Shown: positions 8,070 to 16,842, numbered from the stretch's first letter. The stretch: DNA of 64,000 bases from Agromyces italicus DSM 16388 (GCF_000421545.1 NZ_ATXF01000004.1:744001-808000), one strand, 5' to 3'. Numbers and translations: made by a program. Notes: generated by a model not told the origin, from the letters alone.

Positions 8070-9494
8070 ATGAGCGAGCTGCACGACCACACCGCCCTCG
8101 GGCTCCACCAGTTGCTGCAGCGGGGCGACGTTTCGCCCGTGGAGCTCGCGACGCATTACCTCGAACGTGCCGAGCGACTGAATCCCGAGGTCGGCGCCTT
8201 CGCGACGGTGACGGGCGAGGCGGCCCTCGAGCGCGCCCGGCTGGTCGAGCGCGAGGTGCCGCGCTCGCGGCCGCTCTGGGGCCTGCCGCTCGCCGACAAG
8301 GATCTGCAGCTGCGAGCCGGTGTGCCGGCACGGTTCGGTTCGCGCGCATTCGCCGAGTTCGTGCCCGAGGAGTCCGATGAGCTCGTGCAGGCGGTCGATG
8401 CGGCAGGTGCGGTGAGCCTCGGCAAGACCGCCACGCCCGAGTTCGGCCTGCCCTCGTACACCGAGGGGCTCGCGGGGCCGCCCGCCCGGAATCCCTGGGA
8501 TCTCTCACTCGGCGCGGGCGGTTCGAGCGGGGGAGCGGCGGCGGCCGTCGCCGCCGGCATGCTGCCGTTCGCGCCCGGTTCGGACGGGGGCGGTTCGATC
8601 AGGATCCCCGCCGCCGTGTGCGGACTCGTCGGGGTGAAGCCCTCGCGCGGTCGGGTGCCGGGCGGCTCGGGGCTCGCGAGCCTCGCCGGTCTGGGGGTGG
8701 CGGGTCCCATCGCCCGTACCGTCTCCGACGCGGCCCTGCTCCTCGACGGGCTCGTCGCACCCGAGGGCTACCCGGCGGCCCACCGGTTCTCGCTGCGCGC
8801 ACCCGGCGACGACGGACCCTACCTCGGGGCCGCCGTCCGGGGGGAGGGGCGATTCCAGCTCGGGGTCATGCTCGACAGCCCATGGGACGAGGCGTACGAG
8901 ATCACCATCGACGACCCGTCCCGTGCGGCGCTCGAGCTCGCGGTCGGCGAGCTCGACGCGCTCGGCCACGGGGTCGAGGAGCTGGCGCCTGCGGCCGAAC
9001 CGGGCTACGCCGAGGCGTTCCGCACGATCTGGCAGGCCGGCGCCGCGACCATCCCGGTCGACGGTGAGCGCGAGGCGCTGCTCGAGCCTCTCACGCGGTG
9101 GCTGCTGGAGCGGGGCCGCGCGGTGCCGGCGAGGCGACTCGCCGAGGCGCTCTCGTGGCTCGCAGGCTTCGAGCAGCGCGTGATCCGTCGCTTCTCCTCC
9201 TACGACGCGGTGATCACCCCGGCGCTCGCCCTCACGCCGCGGCCCGTCGGCTGGTACGACGCGGAGGACGGAGAGCGGAACTTCGCCCAGCAGGTGCAGT
9301 TCACCCCGTTCACCTCCTTCGTGAACGTGTCGGGGCTGCCGGCGATCACGGTGCCGGTCTCCGAGACCGAGCAGGGCGTTCCGCTCGGCGTGCAGCTCAT
9401 CGGGCGGCCGGGCGGCGAAGCGGTGCTGTTCGCGATCGCGGCGAAGCTGGAGCGGCGCGTGCGGCGTGCGGAGCGGCATCCGGAGCTCTGGTGA
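8070..9494 (+). CDS. Amidase signature family hydrolase
   Basis: The 474-aa cytoplasmic amidase has the Ser-cisSer-Lys triad elements in place: Lys in LADKDLQ (about residue 76), the cis-Ser in the glycine/serine loop LGAGGSSGGAAAAVAAG (about 148-164), and the nucleophile region GSDGGGSIRIPAA (about 172-184). It hydrolyses a carboxamide; the substrate is not identifiable. It lacks the neighbours (gatC, gatB) and motif details expected of GatA, so it is a stand-alone amidase. It is followed after 22 bp by the -35 of the iron-uptake promoter. Confidence 0.9.
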   Translation: MSELHDHTALGLHQLLQRGDVSPVELATHYLERAERLNPEVGAFATVTGEAALERARLVEREVPRSRPLWGLPLADKDLQLRAGVPARFGSRAFAEFVPEESDELVQAVDAAGAVSLGKTATPEFGLPSYTEGLAGPPARNPWDLSLGAGGSSGGAAAAVAAGMLPFAPGSDGGGSIRIPAAVCGLVGVKPSRGRVPGGSGLASLAGLGVAGPIARTVSDAALLLDGLVAPEGYPAAHRFSLRAPGDDGPYLGAAVRGEGRFQLGVMLDSPWDEAYEITIDDPSRAALELAVGELDALGHGVEELAPAAEPGYAEAFRTIWQAGAATIPVDGEREALLEPLTRWLLERGRAVPARRLAEALSWLAGFEQRVIRRFSSYDAVITPALALTPRPVGWYDAEDGERNFAQQVQFTPFTSFVNVSGLPAITVPVSETEQGVPLGVQLIGRPGGEAVLFAIAAKLERRVRRAERHPELW

Positions 9495-9516
9495 CCTTCA
9501 TGCGACGTCACCCGAG

Positions 9517-9547
9517 TTGACGCACTTAGGTAAGCCTCACCTATAGT
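9517..9547 (+). promoter_or_regulatory. Promoter of the siderophore uptake operon (-35 TTGACG, -10 TATAGT)
   Basis: TTGACG at 9517-9522 and TATAGT at 9542-9547 are separated by 19 bp. The -10 ends 6 nt before ATG 9554, which implies a leaderless ATPase message. The iron box fills the spacer and covers most of the -10. Confidence 0.65.
9526..9544 (+). promoter_or_regulatory. DtxR/IdeR-type iron box
   Basis: The 19-mer beginning TTAGGTAAGC and ending TCACCTAT matches the known consensus TTAGGTTAGGCTAACCTAA at 15 of 19 positions and keeps the dyad. It lies over the spacer and -10 of the operon promoter, so an Fe(II)-loaded DtxR/IdeR-type repressor would be expected to block RNA polymerase when iron is plentiful. 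Confidence 0.75.
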
Positions 9548-9553
9548 GGAATC

Positions 9554-10423
9554 ATGCTCGGTCTCGACCTCACGATCTCCTACAACGGCACGCCCGTCGT
9601 GCACGGCGCGGAGCTCCACCTCGAACCGGGCAAGGTCACCGCGCTCGTGGGCCCGAACGGCAGTGGCAAGTCGACGCTCCTGCGGGCGCTCGCGCGGCTC
9701 CACCAGCCCGACTCCGGCCGGGTCCTCCTCGCCGACGGCGACGCGCACACCGTCTCGGCCGGTGCGGTCACCGCGGCCGACCACCTCGTCGAGCACGGCG
9801 TCGATGCGGCGACGCTGAGCGCGCGCGAGTTCGCCCGCCGCGTCACGCTGCTCGCGCAGAGCCGGCCGACCCCGGGCGGCCTGACCGTGCGCGAGCTCGT
9901 GGAGTTCGGCCGGCACCCGCACCGCGGGCGCTTCATCACGGGCGACGCGGGCGGCGCCGCGATCGTCGACCGCGCCATGGAGCTGACCGGCGTCGCGAAC
10001 CTCGCCGGGAACGCCGTCGACCAGCTCTCCGGCGGGCAGCTGCAGCGGGTCTGGCTCGCCGCCTGCCTCGCGCAAGACACCGGGGTGCTGCTCCTCGACG
10101 AGCCGACCACCTACCTCGACCTGCGCTACCAGGTCGAACTCCTCGACCTCATCCGAGAACTCGCCGACGAGCACGGGGTGACGATCGGCGTCGTGCTGCA
10201 CGACCTCGACCAGGCCGCGGCGATCGCCGACCGCATCGTGCTGCTCGAGTCGGGCCGCGTGCGCGCCGTCGGCACCCCCGCCGAGGTGCTCGTCAGCGAC
10301 GTGCTGAGCTCGGCGTACGGCATCCGCGTCGACGTCGACGTCGACGAGCGCGGCTGCATCACCACCTGTCCGATCGGGCGCTACAACACGCGTCAGCGTT
10401 CCGAACGACTCGTCATCGCCTAG
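9554..10423 (+). CDS. Iron-siderophore ABC transporter ATP-binding protein
   Basis: The 289-aa cytoplasmic ATPase of the FecE/FepC type powers ferric-siderophore import. It has Walker A GPNGSGKST (about residues 33-41), a Q-loop region LLAQSRPTPGGLTV, signature LSGGQLQRVW (about 157-166), Walker B GVLLLDEPTTYLDL and switch His in VVLHDLDQA. The family-typical GRHPHRGRF follows the Q-loop. The C-terminal RVDVDVDERGCITTCPIG resembles the tail of the family. The gene comes first in the operon, before the binding protein, and is directly under the iron box. Confidence 0.95.
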   Translation: MLGLDLTISYNGTPVVHGAELHLEPGKVTALVGPNGSGKSTLLRALARLHQPDSGRVLLADGDAHTVSAGAVTAADHLVEHGVDAATLSAREFARRVTLLAQSRPTPGGLTVRELVEFGRHPHRGRFITGDAGGAAIVDRAMELTGVANLAGNAVDQLSGGQLQRVWLAACLAQDTGVLLLDEPTTYLDLRYQVELLDLIRELADEHGVTIGVVLHDLDQAAAIADRIVLLESGRVRAVGTPAEVLVSDVLSSAYGIRVDVDVDERGCITTCPIGRYNTRQRSERLVIA

Positions 10424-10496
10424 CGACGTCGACGCCCACCACCACCTCGCGCGGGTTCGTCATGCCCGCGCGCCGATCCGTGAGGAAACCTCCCCC

Positions 10497-11465
10497 ATGA
10501 GAACATCCGCCATCACCCTGGGTGCGGTCGCCGCAGCGTCCGTGCTGCTGTTGACCGGCTGCGGCACGACCGAGGCACCCGAGGCCGCCGCCGGCGACGA
10601 GGTCGCGATCACCGTGACCGACGACCGCGGCGAGAAGATCTCGCTCGACGCCCCGGCCGAGAAGGTCGTCGCCCTCGAGTGGAACACCGCTGAGAACCTC
10701 GTCGCACTCGGCGTGATGCCGGCCGGCGTTGCCGACATCGAGGGGTACGGCGCCTGGGTCCAGTCCGAGCCGCTCGACGACGACGTCACCGACGTCGGCA
10801 TGCGCGGCGAGCCCTCGGTCGATGCGATCGCCGGCCTCGCACCCGACCTCGTCGTGACGACCACCGACCTGCCCGAGACCGTCATCTCGCAGATCGAGGA
10901 GTTCGCGCCCGTGCTCGTCGTGCGCGGCGCCGACGCCTCGAACCCGCTCGGCCAGATGGAGTCGAACCTCGAGCGCATCGCCACCGCCACCGGAACCGAA
11001 GCGGAGGGCGAGGCGCTGCTCGACGACTTCCACGCCAAGATCGACGAGGGCGCGGCGGCCCTCGAGGAGGCGGGCCTCGCCGGAACCCCGTTCATGATGA
11101 GCGACTCGTGGGCGAGCGGGGGCCAGGTCTCGATCCGTCCCTTCGCCGAGGGGGCGCTCCTCACCGCCGTCGCCGAGGAGCTCGGCCTCGAGAACGCCTG
11201 GACGGGTGAGGGCGACGCCGACTACGGCCTCGGCTCGACCGACGTCGAAGGCCTGACCGGGCTCGACGACCTCGAGTTCCTCTACATCACCAACGGTGAG
11301 GCCGACGCCTACGCCGTCGACCTCGCCGACAATGCGGTCTGGAAGTCCCTCCCGTTCGTTGCGAACGGCAACGTGCACCGTCTGCCCGACGGCATCTGGA
11401 TGTTCGGCGGCCCGTCGTCGATGAACGACTACATCGATGCCGTCGTCAGCACCCTCGCGGGCTGA
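10497..11465 (+). CDS. Iron-siderophore ABC transporter substrate-binding lipoprotein
   Basis: The 322-aa protein has a lipoprotein signal peptide ending in LLTGC (Cys about residue 22), so the mature protein is lipid-anchored outside the membrane. The body follows the FecB/FhuD periplasmic-binding fold (class III): ITVTDDRGEKISLD start, VVALEW at the first lobe, GLAPDLVVTTTDLP and the long linking helix. It delivers ferric-siderophore to the fused permease downstream. A GAGGAA Shine-Dalgarno lies about 9 nt before ATG 10497. The surface is acidic, with many Asp and Glu. Confidence 0.93.
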   Translation: MRTSAITLGAVAAASVLLLTGCGTTEAPEAAAGDEVAITVTDDRGEKISLDAPAEKVVALEWNTAENLVALGVMPAGVADIEGYGAWVQSEPLDDDVTDVGMRGEPSVDAIAGLAPDLVVTTTDLPETVISQIEEFAPVLVVRGADASNPLGQMESNLERIATATGTEAEGEALLDDFHAKIDEGAAALEEAGLAGTPFMMSDSWASGGQVSIRPFAEGALLTAVAEELGLENAWTGEGDADYGLGSTDVEGLTGLDDLEFLYITNGEADAYAVDLADNAVWKSLPFVANGNVHRLPDGIWMFGGPSSMNDYIDAVVSTLAG

Positions 11466-11472
11466 GACGGCC

Positions 11473-13551
11473 GTGAGGCCGGCCGGGGGCGAACGCCGCC
11501 CCCGGCTCGGCGCCGTGCTGCTCATCGCCCTGGGACTCGTCGTCGCGACGCTGCTCGCCGCGGTCCACGTCACCCAGGGATCGGCCGACGTCGGTCTCCC
11601 CGAACTCCTCTCCCTGCTCACCGGCACCGGCGACGAGCAGTCGGCCGCGGTCTTCCTCGCCTCGCGCGTGCCCCGCATGGCAGCCGGCGTCGTCGTCGGC
11701 ATCGCGCTCGGTGTCGCGGGACTCGTGCTGCAGTCCGTGTCGCGCAACGTGCTCGCCTCGCCCGACACCCTCGCGGTAAACGCCGGCTCCTATCTCGCGG
11801 TCGTCGTGGTGGCGGCCTTCGGGATCTCGCTCCCCGTGCTCGGCGGCGGTGCGGTGGCCTTCCTCGGCGGCCTCGCCGCCGCCGGCGTCGTGCTCGCCCT
11901 CTCGGCGGGCGGCTCGCGTTCGTCGGGCTCGGGCGGGGGCGGCACCGTGCGGCTCGTGCTCGCGGGCTCCGCCATCGCGCTCGCCCTCACGGCGCTCACC
12001 ACCATGCTTCTGCTGCTCTTCCCCGAGCGCACCAACGGGCTCTACGCGTGGAGCCAGGGCACCCTCGCGCAGACCGGCATCGGCCCTGCCGCGCAGCTCG
12101 CACCGGTCGTCGCCGTCGCCGTCGCGGCGCTCCTCGTCTTCGCCCGCCAGTTCGATCTCGTCGCCCTCGGCGACGACACGGCCACCGTGCTCGGCGTCGA
12201 CGTGCGGCGCACCCGGCTCATCGGCGTGCTGATCGCCGTGCTGCTCTCGGCGGCCGCCGTCGCCCTGGTCGGCCCGATCGGGTTCGTCGGGCTCTCGGCG
12301 CCCGCGATCGTGCGGCTCATCGCCGTGCGCGTCCCCGGCATGCAGAAGCACGTGCTCCTCATCCCGGCCGCCGCCGTGATGGGCGTCATCGTCGTGCTCG
12401 GTGCCGACGTGCTGCTCCGGCTCGCGTTCGGCGGTCAGGCCGGCGTCGAGGTGCCCACCGGCATCGTCACCACGATCTTCGGTGCGGTGTTCCTCGTGGC
12501 GCTCGCGCTGCGGTCGCGAGCGACCTCCGAGGCCGCGAGCGGCTTCGTGATCGGCGCCGGGCTCTCGCCGCGCGGGCGCCGCCTCGTCATCGGGGCGTCG
12601 ATCGTGCTCCTCGTGGTGCTCGCCTTCGTCTCGCTGCTGCTCGGCGACGCGAAACTGCTCGGCGGCGACGTGCTGAACTGGGTCACAGGCCAGGCCGGCC
12701 CGCTCGTCGAGTTCGTCATGAACACCCGCGCCCCTCGCGTGGCCGCCGCCGTCCTCGCCGGAGCCGCGCTCGCCGTCGCGGGCACCGTGGTGCAGGCGGT
12801 CTCGCGCAACCCGCTCGCCGAACCCGCCATCCTCGGTGTGACCGGCGGCGCCGGGGTGGGCGCCGTGCTCGTCATCACCTTCTGGCCGCTCGCGAGCTTC
12901 GTCGGCGTCACGACCGGCGGGTTCGCCGGTGCCGCGGTCGCGGCACTCGTCGTCTTCGGGTTGTCGCTGCGCGGCGGCCTCGCCACCAGCCGGCTGATCC
13001 TCGTCGGCCTCGGTGTCTCCGCCGCGGCATCCGCGATCGTCGCGATGCTCATCATCGCGACCGACCCGTACAACGCGGCGAAGGCGCTCACCTGGATGTC
13101 GGGATCGACGTACGGTCGCACCTTCCCGCAGTTGATCCCGCTCCTCGTCGTGCTCGTGGTGTCGTTGCCGGTGCTCGCCGGGATGCGTCGGGAGCTCGAC
13201 CTGCTCGCCTTCGACGACGACACGCCCAGGGTGCTCGGCGTGCGGCTCGGCAGTGCCCGTCTCGGGCTGCTCGCGATCGCGGTCGCCCTCACGGCGACGG
13301 CGGTGTCGGCCGTCGGCGTCGTCGGGTTCGTCGGTCTCGTGGCACCGCACGCCGCGCGCGCCCTCGTGGGGGCGCGGCACGGGCTCGTGCTGCCGCTCGC
13401 GGCGCTGTTCGGCGCGCTCCTCGTGACCGTCGCCGACACGATCGGCCGCACCGTGATCGCGCCCGGCCAGCTGCCGGCCGGCCTCGTGACCGCGGTCGTC
13501 GGCGCGCCGTACTTCGTCTGGTTGCTCTGGCGTTCGCGTCGCACGGCCTGA
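11473..13551 (+). CDS. Fused iron-siderophore ABC permease (two FecCD domains)
   Basis: About 692 aa containing two full FecCD permease domains in tandem, as in FhuB. The halves repeat recognisable blocks: RVPRMAAGVVVGIALGVAGL with VLQSVSRNVLASPDTL in the first, and TRAPRVAAAVLAGAALAVAG with VVQAVSRNPLAEPAIL in the second. GFVGLSAPAIVR and GFVGLVAPHAARALVG follow, forming the ATPase-coupling ends of each half. About twenty hydrophobic segments are expected. One polypeptide thus forms the whole membrane channel. GTG 11473, 7 nt after the binding-protein stop, is the preferred start; ATG 11437, overlapping by 29 nt, is possible. Neither has a strong Shine-Dalgarno. Confidence 0.92.
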   Translation: MRPAGGERRPRLGAVLLIALGLVVATLLAAVHVTQGSADVGLPELLSLLTGTGDEQSAAVFLASRVPRMAAGVVVGIALGVAGLVLQSVSRNVLASPDTLAVNAGSYLAVVVVAAFGISLPVLGGGAVAFLGGLAAAGVVLALSAGGSRSSGSGGGGTVRLVLAGSAIALALTALTTMLLLLFPERTNGLYAWSQGTLAQTGIGPAAQLAPVVAVAVAALLVFARQFDLVALGDDTATVLGVDVRRTRLIGVLIAVLLSAAAVALVGPIGFVGLSAPAIVRLIAVRVPGMQKHVLLIPAAAVMGVIVVLGADVLLRLAFGGQAGVEVPTGIVTTIFGAVFLVALALRSRATSEAASGFVIGAGLSPRGRRLVIGASIVLLVVLAFVSLLLGDAKLLGGDVLNWVTGQAGPLVEFVMNTRAPRVAAAVLAGAALAVAGTVVQAVSRNPLAEPAILGVTGGAGVGAVLVITFWPLASFVGVTTGGFAGAAVAALVVFGLSLRGGLATSRLILVGLGVSAAASAIVAMLIIATDPYNAAKALTWMSGSTYGRTFPQLIPLLVVLVVSLPVLAGMRRELDLLAFDDDTPRVLGVRLGSARLGLLAIAVALTATAVSAVGVVGFVGLVAPHAARALVGARHGLVLPLAALFGALLVTVADTIGRTVIAPGQLPAGLVTAVVGAPYFVWLLWRSRRTA

Positions 13552-13592
13552 CCCTCATTTCCTCTCCCGATCCCCACGACAGGAGCCTCAGC

Positions 13593-14576
13593 ATGGCCAA
13601 GCCCGGATACCGCGTCTTCGAGACCACCGTCGGAGCGATCAGGCGGCTCAGCCCGCACTTCGTGCGCGTGACCTTCCGCGGCGAGGAGTTGCGGGACCTC
13701 GGCTGGGATGGGCCCGACCAGCGGATCAAGGTCATCCTGCCGCTGGACGGCGGAGCCGACGAGGGCGGCGGGTTCGGCGGGTTCCCGACGGATGGCGACT
13801 GGTTCGGCGCGTGGCGAGCGCTGCCCGACGAGCGACGCAACCCGATTCGCACCTACACGATCCGCGACGCGCGACCCGAGCGCGGCGAGCTCGACGTCGA
13901 CTTCGTCGCGCACGGCGACAGCGGTCCGGCGTCGCGGTGGATCGCGCGCGCCGAAGCCGGCGAGCGGATGCTCCTCATCGCCCCCGACGCGACGAGCGAC
14001 GAGCCGTCCGGCGGCTGGGAGTGGCATCCCGGCGACGCGAGCACGCTGCTGATCGCGGGCGACGAGACCGCAGTGCCGGCCGTCTCCGCGATCCTCGAGC
14101 AACTGCCCGACGACGCCCGGGGCGCGGTGTTCCTCGAAGTCCCCGACGCCGCCGACGCGCTCGAGCTGCGCGCACCCGCCGGGGTCACGGTGCAGTGGTT
14201 CGACCGCGGCGGCGACGCACTGCCCGCGCCGGGCTACGGGAGCTGCCTTGTCGAGGCGGTGCGGACCTGGGCCGACGCCTGGGCGGACGAGGCCCGTCGC
14301 GACCGGCCCGTCGGCGTCGGCACCGACGGCGTCCTCGGAGCGCCGTCGTCGCTCGATGTCGCAGCCGGCCCCGATACCGAGCTCCCGCAGCTCGCCGACG
14401 ACGAGATCCTCTGGGAGGTGCCCGAGCCCGCGCGTGACGGCGGCTTCTACGCCTGGCTCGCCGGTGAGGCCACGGCGATCACGACGCTGCGCCGCCACCT
14501 CGTGAAGGGGCTCGGCGTCGACCGAAGGCGAGTGGCGTTCATGGGGTACTGGAAGCTCGGCCGCGCCGAGGGGTAG
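13593..14576 (+). CDS. Siderophore-interacting protein (FAD/NAD(P)H ferric-siderophore reductase)
   Basis: The 327-aa cytoplasmic flavoprotein of the ViuB/SIP family releases iron from imported ferric siderophores by reduction. It has the FAD-binding RTYTIRDARP motif (about residues 86-95), the LIAGDETAVPA segment of the NAD(P) domain, and the C-terminal family signature FYAWLAGEATAITTLRRHL with VAFMGYWKLGRAE. The start has an AGGAG Shine-Dalgarno at 13581-13585. An insertion rich in Gly and Asp (DGGADEGGGFGGFPTDGDW) lies between the first strands, as in other SIPs. It is last in the iron operon. Its final 38 bp overlap the convergent gene on the other strand. Confidence 0.93.
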   Translation: MAKPGYRVFETTVGAIRRLSPHFVRVTFRGEELRDLGWDGPDQRIKVILPLDGGADEGGGFGGFPTDGDWFGAWRALPDERRNPIRTYTIRDARPERGELDVDFVAHGDSGPASRWIARAEAGERMLLIAPDATSDEPSGGWEWHPGDASTLLIAGDETAVPAVSAILEQLPDDARGAVFLEVPDAADALELRAPAGVTVQWFDRGGDALPAPGYGSCLVEAVRTWADAWADEARRDRPVGVGTDGVLGAPSSLDVAAGPDTELPQLADDEILWEVPEPARDGGFYAWLAGEATAITTLRRHLVKGLGVDRRRVAFMGYWKLGRAEG

Positions 14577-14988
14577 CCCGAGCGCGGGCAGCCCGGCGCG
14601 GCAGGTAGCCGCCCGCCTCGAGCCCGGCCTCGATCTCGAAGCGGTTCTGCAGGGGATCGCGCCCGGCGATGAGGTAGAGCAGCGGGAAGAGCATGCCGTA
14701 CCTGCGCCACTGCTCGCGGTGCACGACCTCGTGGCCGAGCACCCGCTCCCCGTCGTTCGCCCCGGTGAGGTAGCAGCCTCCGACGCACGATCCGCCGCGC
14801 CCGTACGTCCAGCCCGGCATGCCGGTGAACACGATGAGCCCATGCCGTCGTCGGATCGGTCCGGTGCTCCAGACGAAGCCCCAGACGAAGCCGACGGCCG
14901 TCGCCCACCAGTAGCCGAGTCGGCTGATCGGCGAGTCCGTGAGGCGGACGCGCAGGGTCGTGTTCGTCTTCGGTTTCGCTTCGCTCAC
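14539..14988 (-). CDS. Small protein with HEVVH motif, function unknown
   Basis: The 149-aa product has one or two hydrophobic segments (LGYWWATAVGFVWGFVW and MLFPLLYLIAG). Between them lies LGHEVVHREQWRRYG, an HExxH-like element reminiscent of zinc metallopeptidases. A Cys pair (SCVGGCYLTG) precedes it. I do not recognise a named family, and no activity can be claimed. The start is GTG 14988 with a GAGGAG Shine-Dalgarno upstream. The 3' end overlaps the siderophore-interacting protein gene tail-to-tail by 38 bp, with a basic Arg-rich C-terminus (ARARATPRRGRASS) in the overlap. Confidence 0.7.
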   Translation of the reverse strand: MSEAKPKTNTTLRVRLTDSPISRLGYWWATAVGFVWGFVWSTGPIRRRHGLIVFTGMPGWTYGRGGSCVGGCYLTGANDGERVLGHEVVHREQWRRYGMLFPLLYLIAGRDPLQNRFEIEAGLEAGGYLPRRAARARATPRRGRASSTP

Positions 14989-15067
14989 GCGGCTGGCTCC
15001 TCGTCGTCGGCGGCACCGCGCGCACCCCGCACGATTCCCTCAGCCTAGGGGCGGGCGGGCCATGCGG

Positions 15068-15919
15068 TCAGTCGCGGGTGCGCGGACCCGAAGTGAGCGC
15101 CCCGACCAGCCGGAGGATCGTGGGCAGATCGTCGACCGCGGATTCGGGGTCCGAGGGCGTGAAGCCCGTGATCGCCGCGCCCGCCACGGCGAAGCGCGCC
15201 AGCACCGCGCGGACGAGTGCCACGAGTTCGCCCGCGCCGATGCCGAACGGCATCGGGTACGACAGACCCGCGAGCGCCGAGGGGTCGAGCACGTCGAGGT
15301 CGATGTGCACGAAGACGTTCGACGCGCCCGTCGCCTCGAGCTCGGCGACGACCGCGGCCGGGTCGGAGAGGTCCTCGACGGTGAGCACCGACACGCCGTG
15401 CTCGTCGATGAAGCGACGCTCCTCCGCGTCGATGGCACGGATGCCGCCGAGCACGAGCCGCGCGGGCGCGATCCGGGTCGCTTCGTCAAGGGCGAGACCA
15501 TCTGCCCCGTCGCCGGTGATCGCCCGGAGCGTCATGCCGCCGAATCCACCGGACGGCGAGGTCTCGGGCGTGTTGAGGTCGGGGTGGGCGTCGAGCCAGA
15601 GCACCGCGAGGTCGCCGCGGGTGCGTTCGGCGGCGTGCGCGACGGCGGCGAGCGAGCTTCCGCAGTCGCCGCCGATCGTGAGTGCCCAGTCGGGCACCTG
15701 GGCCAGCACGATGGCGGTCGACTCGCGGACCCGGCGGATCGTGCTGTACCTGCGGACCCCCGTGCCGAGTGATTCGCCCGCCTCGACCGGAACGTCGACG
15801 ACGACGGTCGACGAGGAGGGCAGATCGCCCCGGATGGCCTCGGCCCCGTCGGCGAGGCTCATGGCGCGAGAGGAGACCGATCCCTGCCAGAGCGGAACGA
15901 TGACGAAGGTGGCGGGCAT
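15068..15919 (-). CDS. Arginase/agmatinase-family hydrolase (ureohydrolase)
   Basis: The 283-aa product has the ureohydrolase core: IGGDCGSSLA (about residues 82-90), WLDAHPDLNTPETSPSGGFG (about 107) and VHIDLDVLDPS (about 205). These carry the DxHxD and DxD metal-binding blocks. The usual first Mn ligand, His in GGDHS, is Cys here (GGDCG), so metal content may differ from true arginases. It could act on arginine, agmatine, formiminoglutamate or another guanidino compound; no catabolic neighbour settles this. Start ATG 15919 was preferred over an in-frame ATG 12 codons upstream because the fold begins at once. A GATACT hexamer 6 nt upstream suggests a leaderless message. Confidence 0.85.
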   Translation of the reverse strand: MPATFVIVPLWQGSVSSRAMSLADGAEAIRGDLPSSSTVVVDVPVEAGESLGTGVRRYSTIRRVRESTAIVLAQVPDWALTIGGDCGSSLAAVAHAAERTRGDLAVLWLDAHPDLNTPETSPSGGFGGMTLRAITGDGADGLALDEATRIAPARLVLGGIRAIDAEERRFIDEHGVSVLTVEDLSDPAAVVAELEATGASNVFVHIDLDVLDPSALAGLSYPMPFGIGAGELVALVRAVLARFAVAGAAITGFTPSDPESAVDDLPTILRLVGALTSGPRTRD

Positions 15920-15963
15920 GACACCAGTATCGCGCCACCGCCGTCGCCAGACCACCGAAGACG

Positions 15964-16000
15964 CCGGATGCCGCGGCCGGCGGGCGGTCGCGGCATCCGG
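15964..16000 (-). terminator. 12-bp hairpin downstream of pspA
   Basis: Arms 15964-15975 and 15989-16000 pair perfectly around a 13-nt GC-rich loop, starting 20 nt after the pspA stop. It belongs to the CGGATGCC-closed hairpin family seen after metY, prfA and the ABC permease. There is no U-tract. Confidence 0.6.
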
Positions 16001-16019
16001 TTCGAGCCTGGAGGCGGCG

Positions 16020-16754
16020 CTAGCCGCCGATCGCGCTCTGCGAGCTGCCGGCCTTCAGCGCGGCGAGCCGGGCGTCGACCTCGGTCAGCTCGCCGAGGTC
16101 GTCGAGCTCGTTGAACTGCGAGTCGAGGCTCGACGCGGCGAGCTCGGCCTGGCCGCGCACGACGGCCTCCTCGCGGCGGATCTTCTCCTCGAAGCGGCCG
16201 ATGTCGCTCGTCGGGTCGAGGATGTCGATCGACTTGACCGCGTCCTGCACCTGCTTCTGCGCCTGGGCGGTCTTCGCGCGGGCGACGAGTTCGGAGCGCT
16301 TGTTCTGCAGCTGGACGAGCTTCTCCTTCATGCCGTTCAGGCCCGACTTCAGCTTGTCGACGACGTCGGTCTGCGCAGCGATCTGCGGTTCGGCCGCCTT
16401 CGCCTCGTTCTCGGCCGAGATCTGACGGCTCAGGGCGACCTTCGCGAGGTTGTCGAACTTGTCGCCGCCCGAGGCGTCGCCCGCCGCGCGCAGCTCGTCG
16501 CCCTTGCGGCTCGCCGCGATGGCCTTCTCGCCCCACTCGCGGGCGGCCTCGACGTCTTCGCGGTGGTCGTCCTCGAGGAGACGCAGGTTGCCGATCGTCT
16601 CGGCGATCGCGGCCTCGGCATCGGCGATCGAGTTGGTGTAGTCGCGCACCATCTGATCGAGCATGAGCTGCGGATCCTCGGCCTGGTCGATGAGGGCGTT
16701 GATGTTGGCTCGGACGAGCTGAGAGATCCGCCCGAAGATGGACTGCTTGGTCAT
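16020..16754 (-). CDS. pspA: PspA/IM30 (ESCRT-III-like) membrane-stress protein
   Basis: The 244-aa, almost wholly helical protein has the PspA family start MTKQSIFGRISQLVRANINA (amphipathic membrane-binding helix). QAEDPQLMLDQMVRDY and long charged coiled coils follow. It polymerises on the inner leaflet to protect leaking membranes. The C-terminus (LAALKAGSSQSAIGG) is short, without the extra domain of Vipp1. A GGGAGCAACC Shine-Dalgarno precedes ATG 16754. It is the last gene of a three-gene cluster with a TPM protein and a TPM-less paralogue, suggesting a shared envelope-stress role. Confidence 0.93.
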   Translation of the reverse strand: MTKQSIFGRISQLVRANINALIDQAEDPQLMLDQMVRDYTNSIADAEAAIAETIGNLRLLEDDHREDVEAAREWGEKAIAASRKGDELRAAGDASGGDKFDNLAKVALSRQISAENEAKAAEPQIAAQTDVVDKLKSGLNGMKEKLVQLQNKRSELVARAKTAQAQKQVQDAVKSIDILDPTSDIGRFEEKIRREEAVVRGQAELAASSLDSQFNELDDLGELTEVDARLAALKAGSSQSAIGG

Positions 16755-16842
16755 GGTTGCTCCCTGTTCGTGGTTCTGAGGTCGGTCGATGGTCGATGGA
16801 GATGCGATCTCGTGTGGTGGTCGTCGTCGTCGTCGTCGTCGT

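Noticed and set aside
11446..13380. A 644-codon minus-strand frame opposite the FecCD permease
   Set aside because: Very rich in Asp/Glu/His/Arg with no family features; it is the reverse complement of hydrophobic coding sequence.
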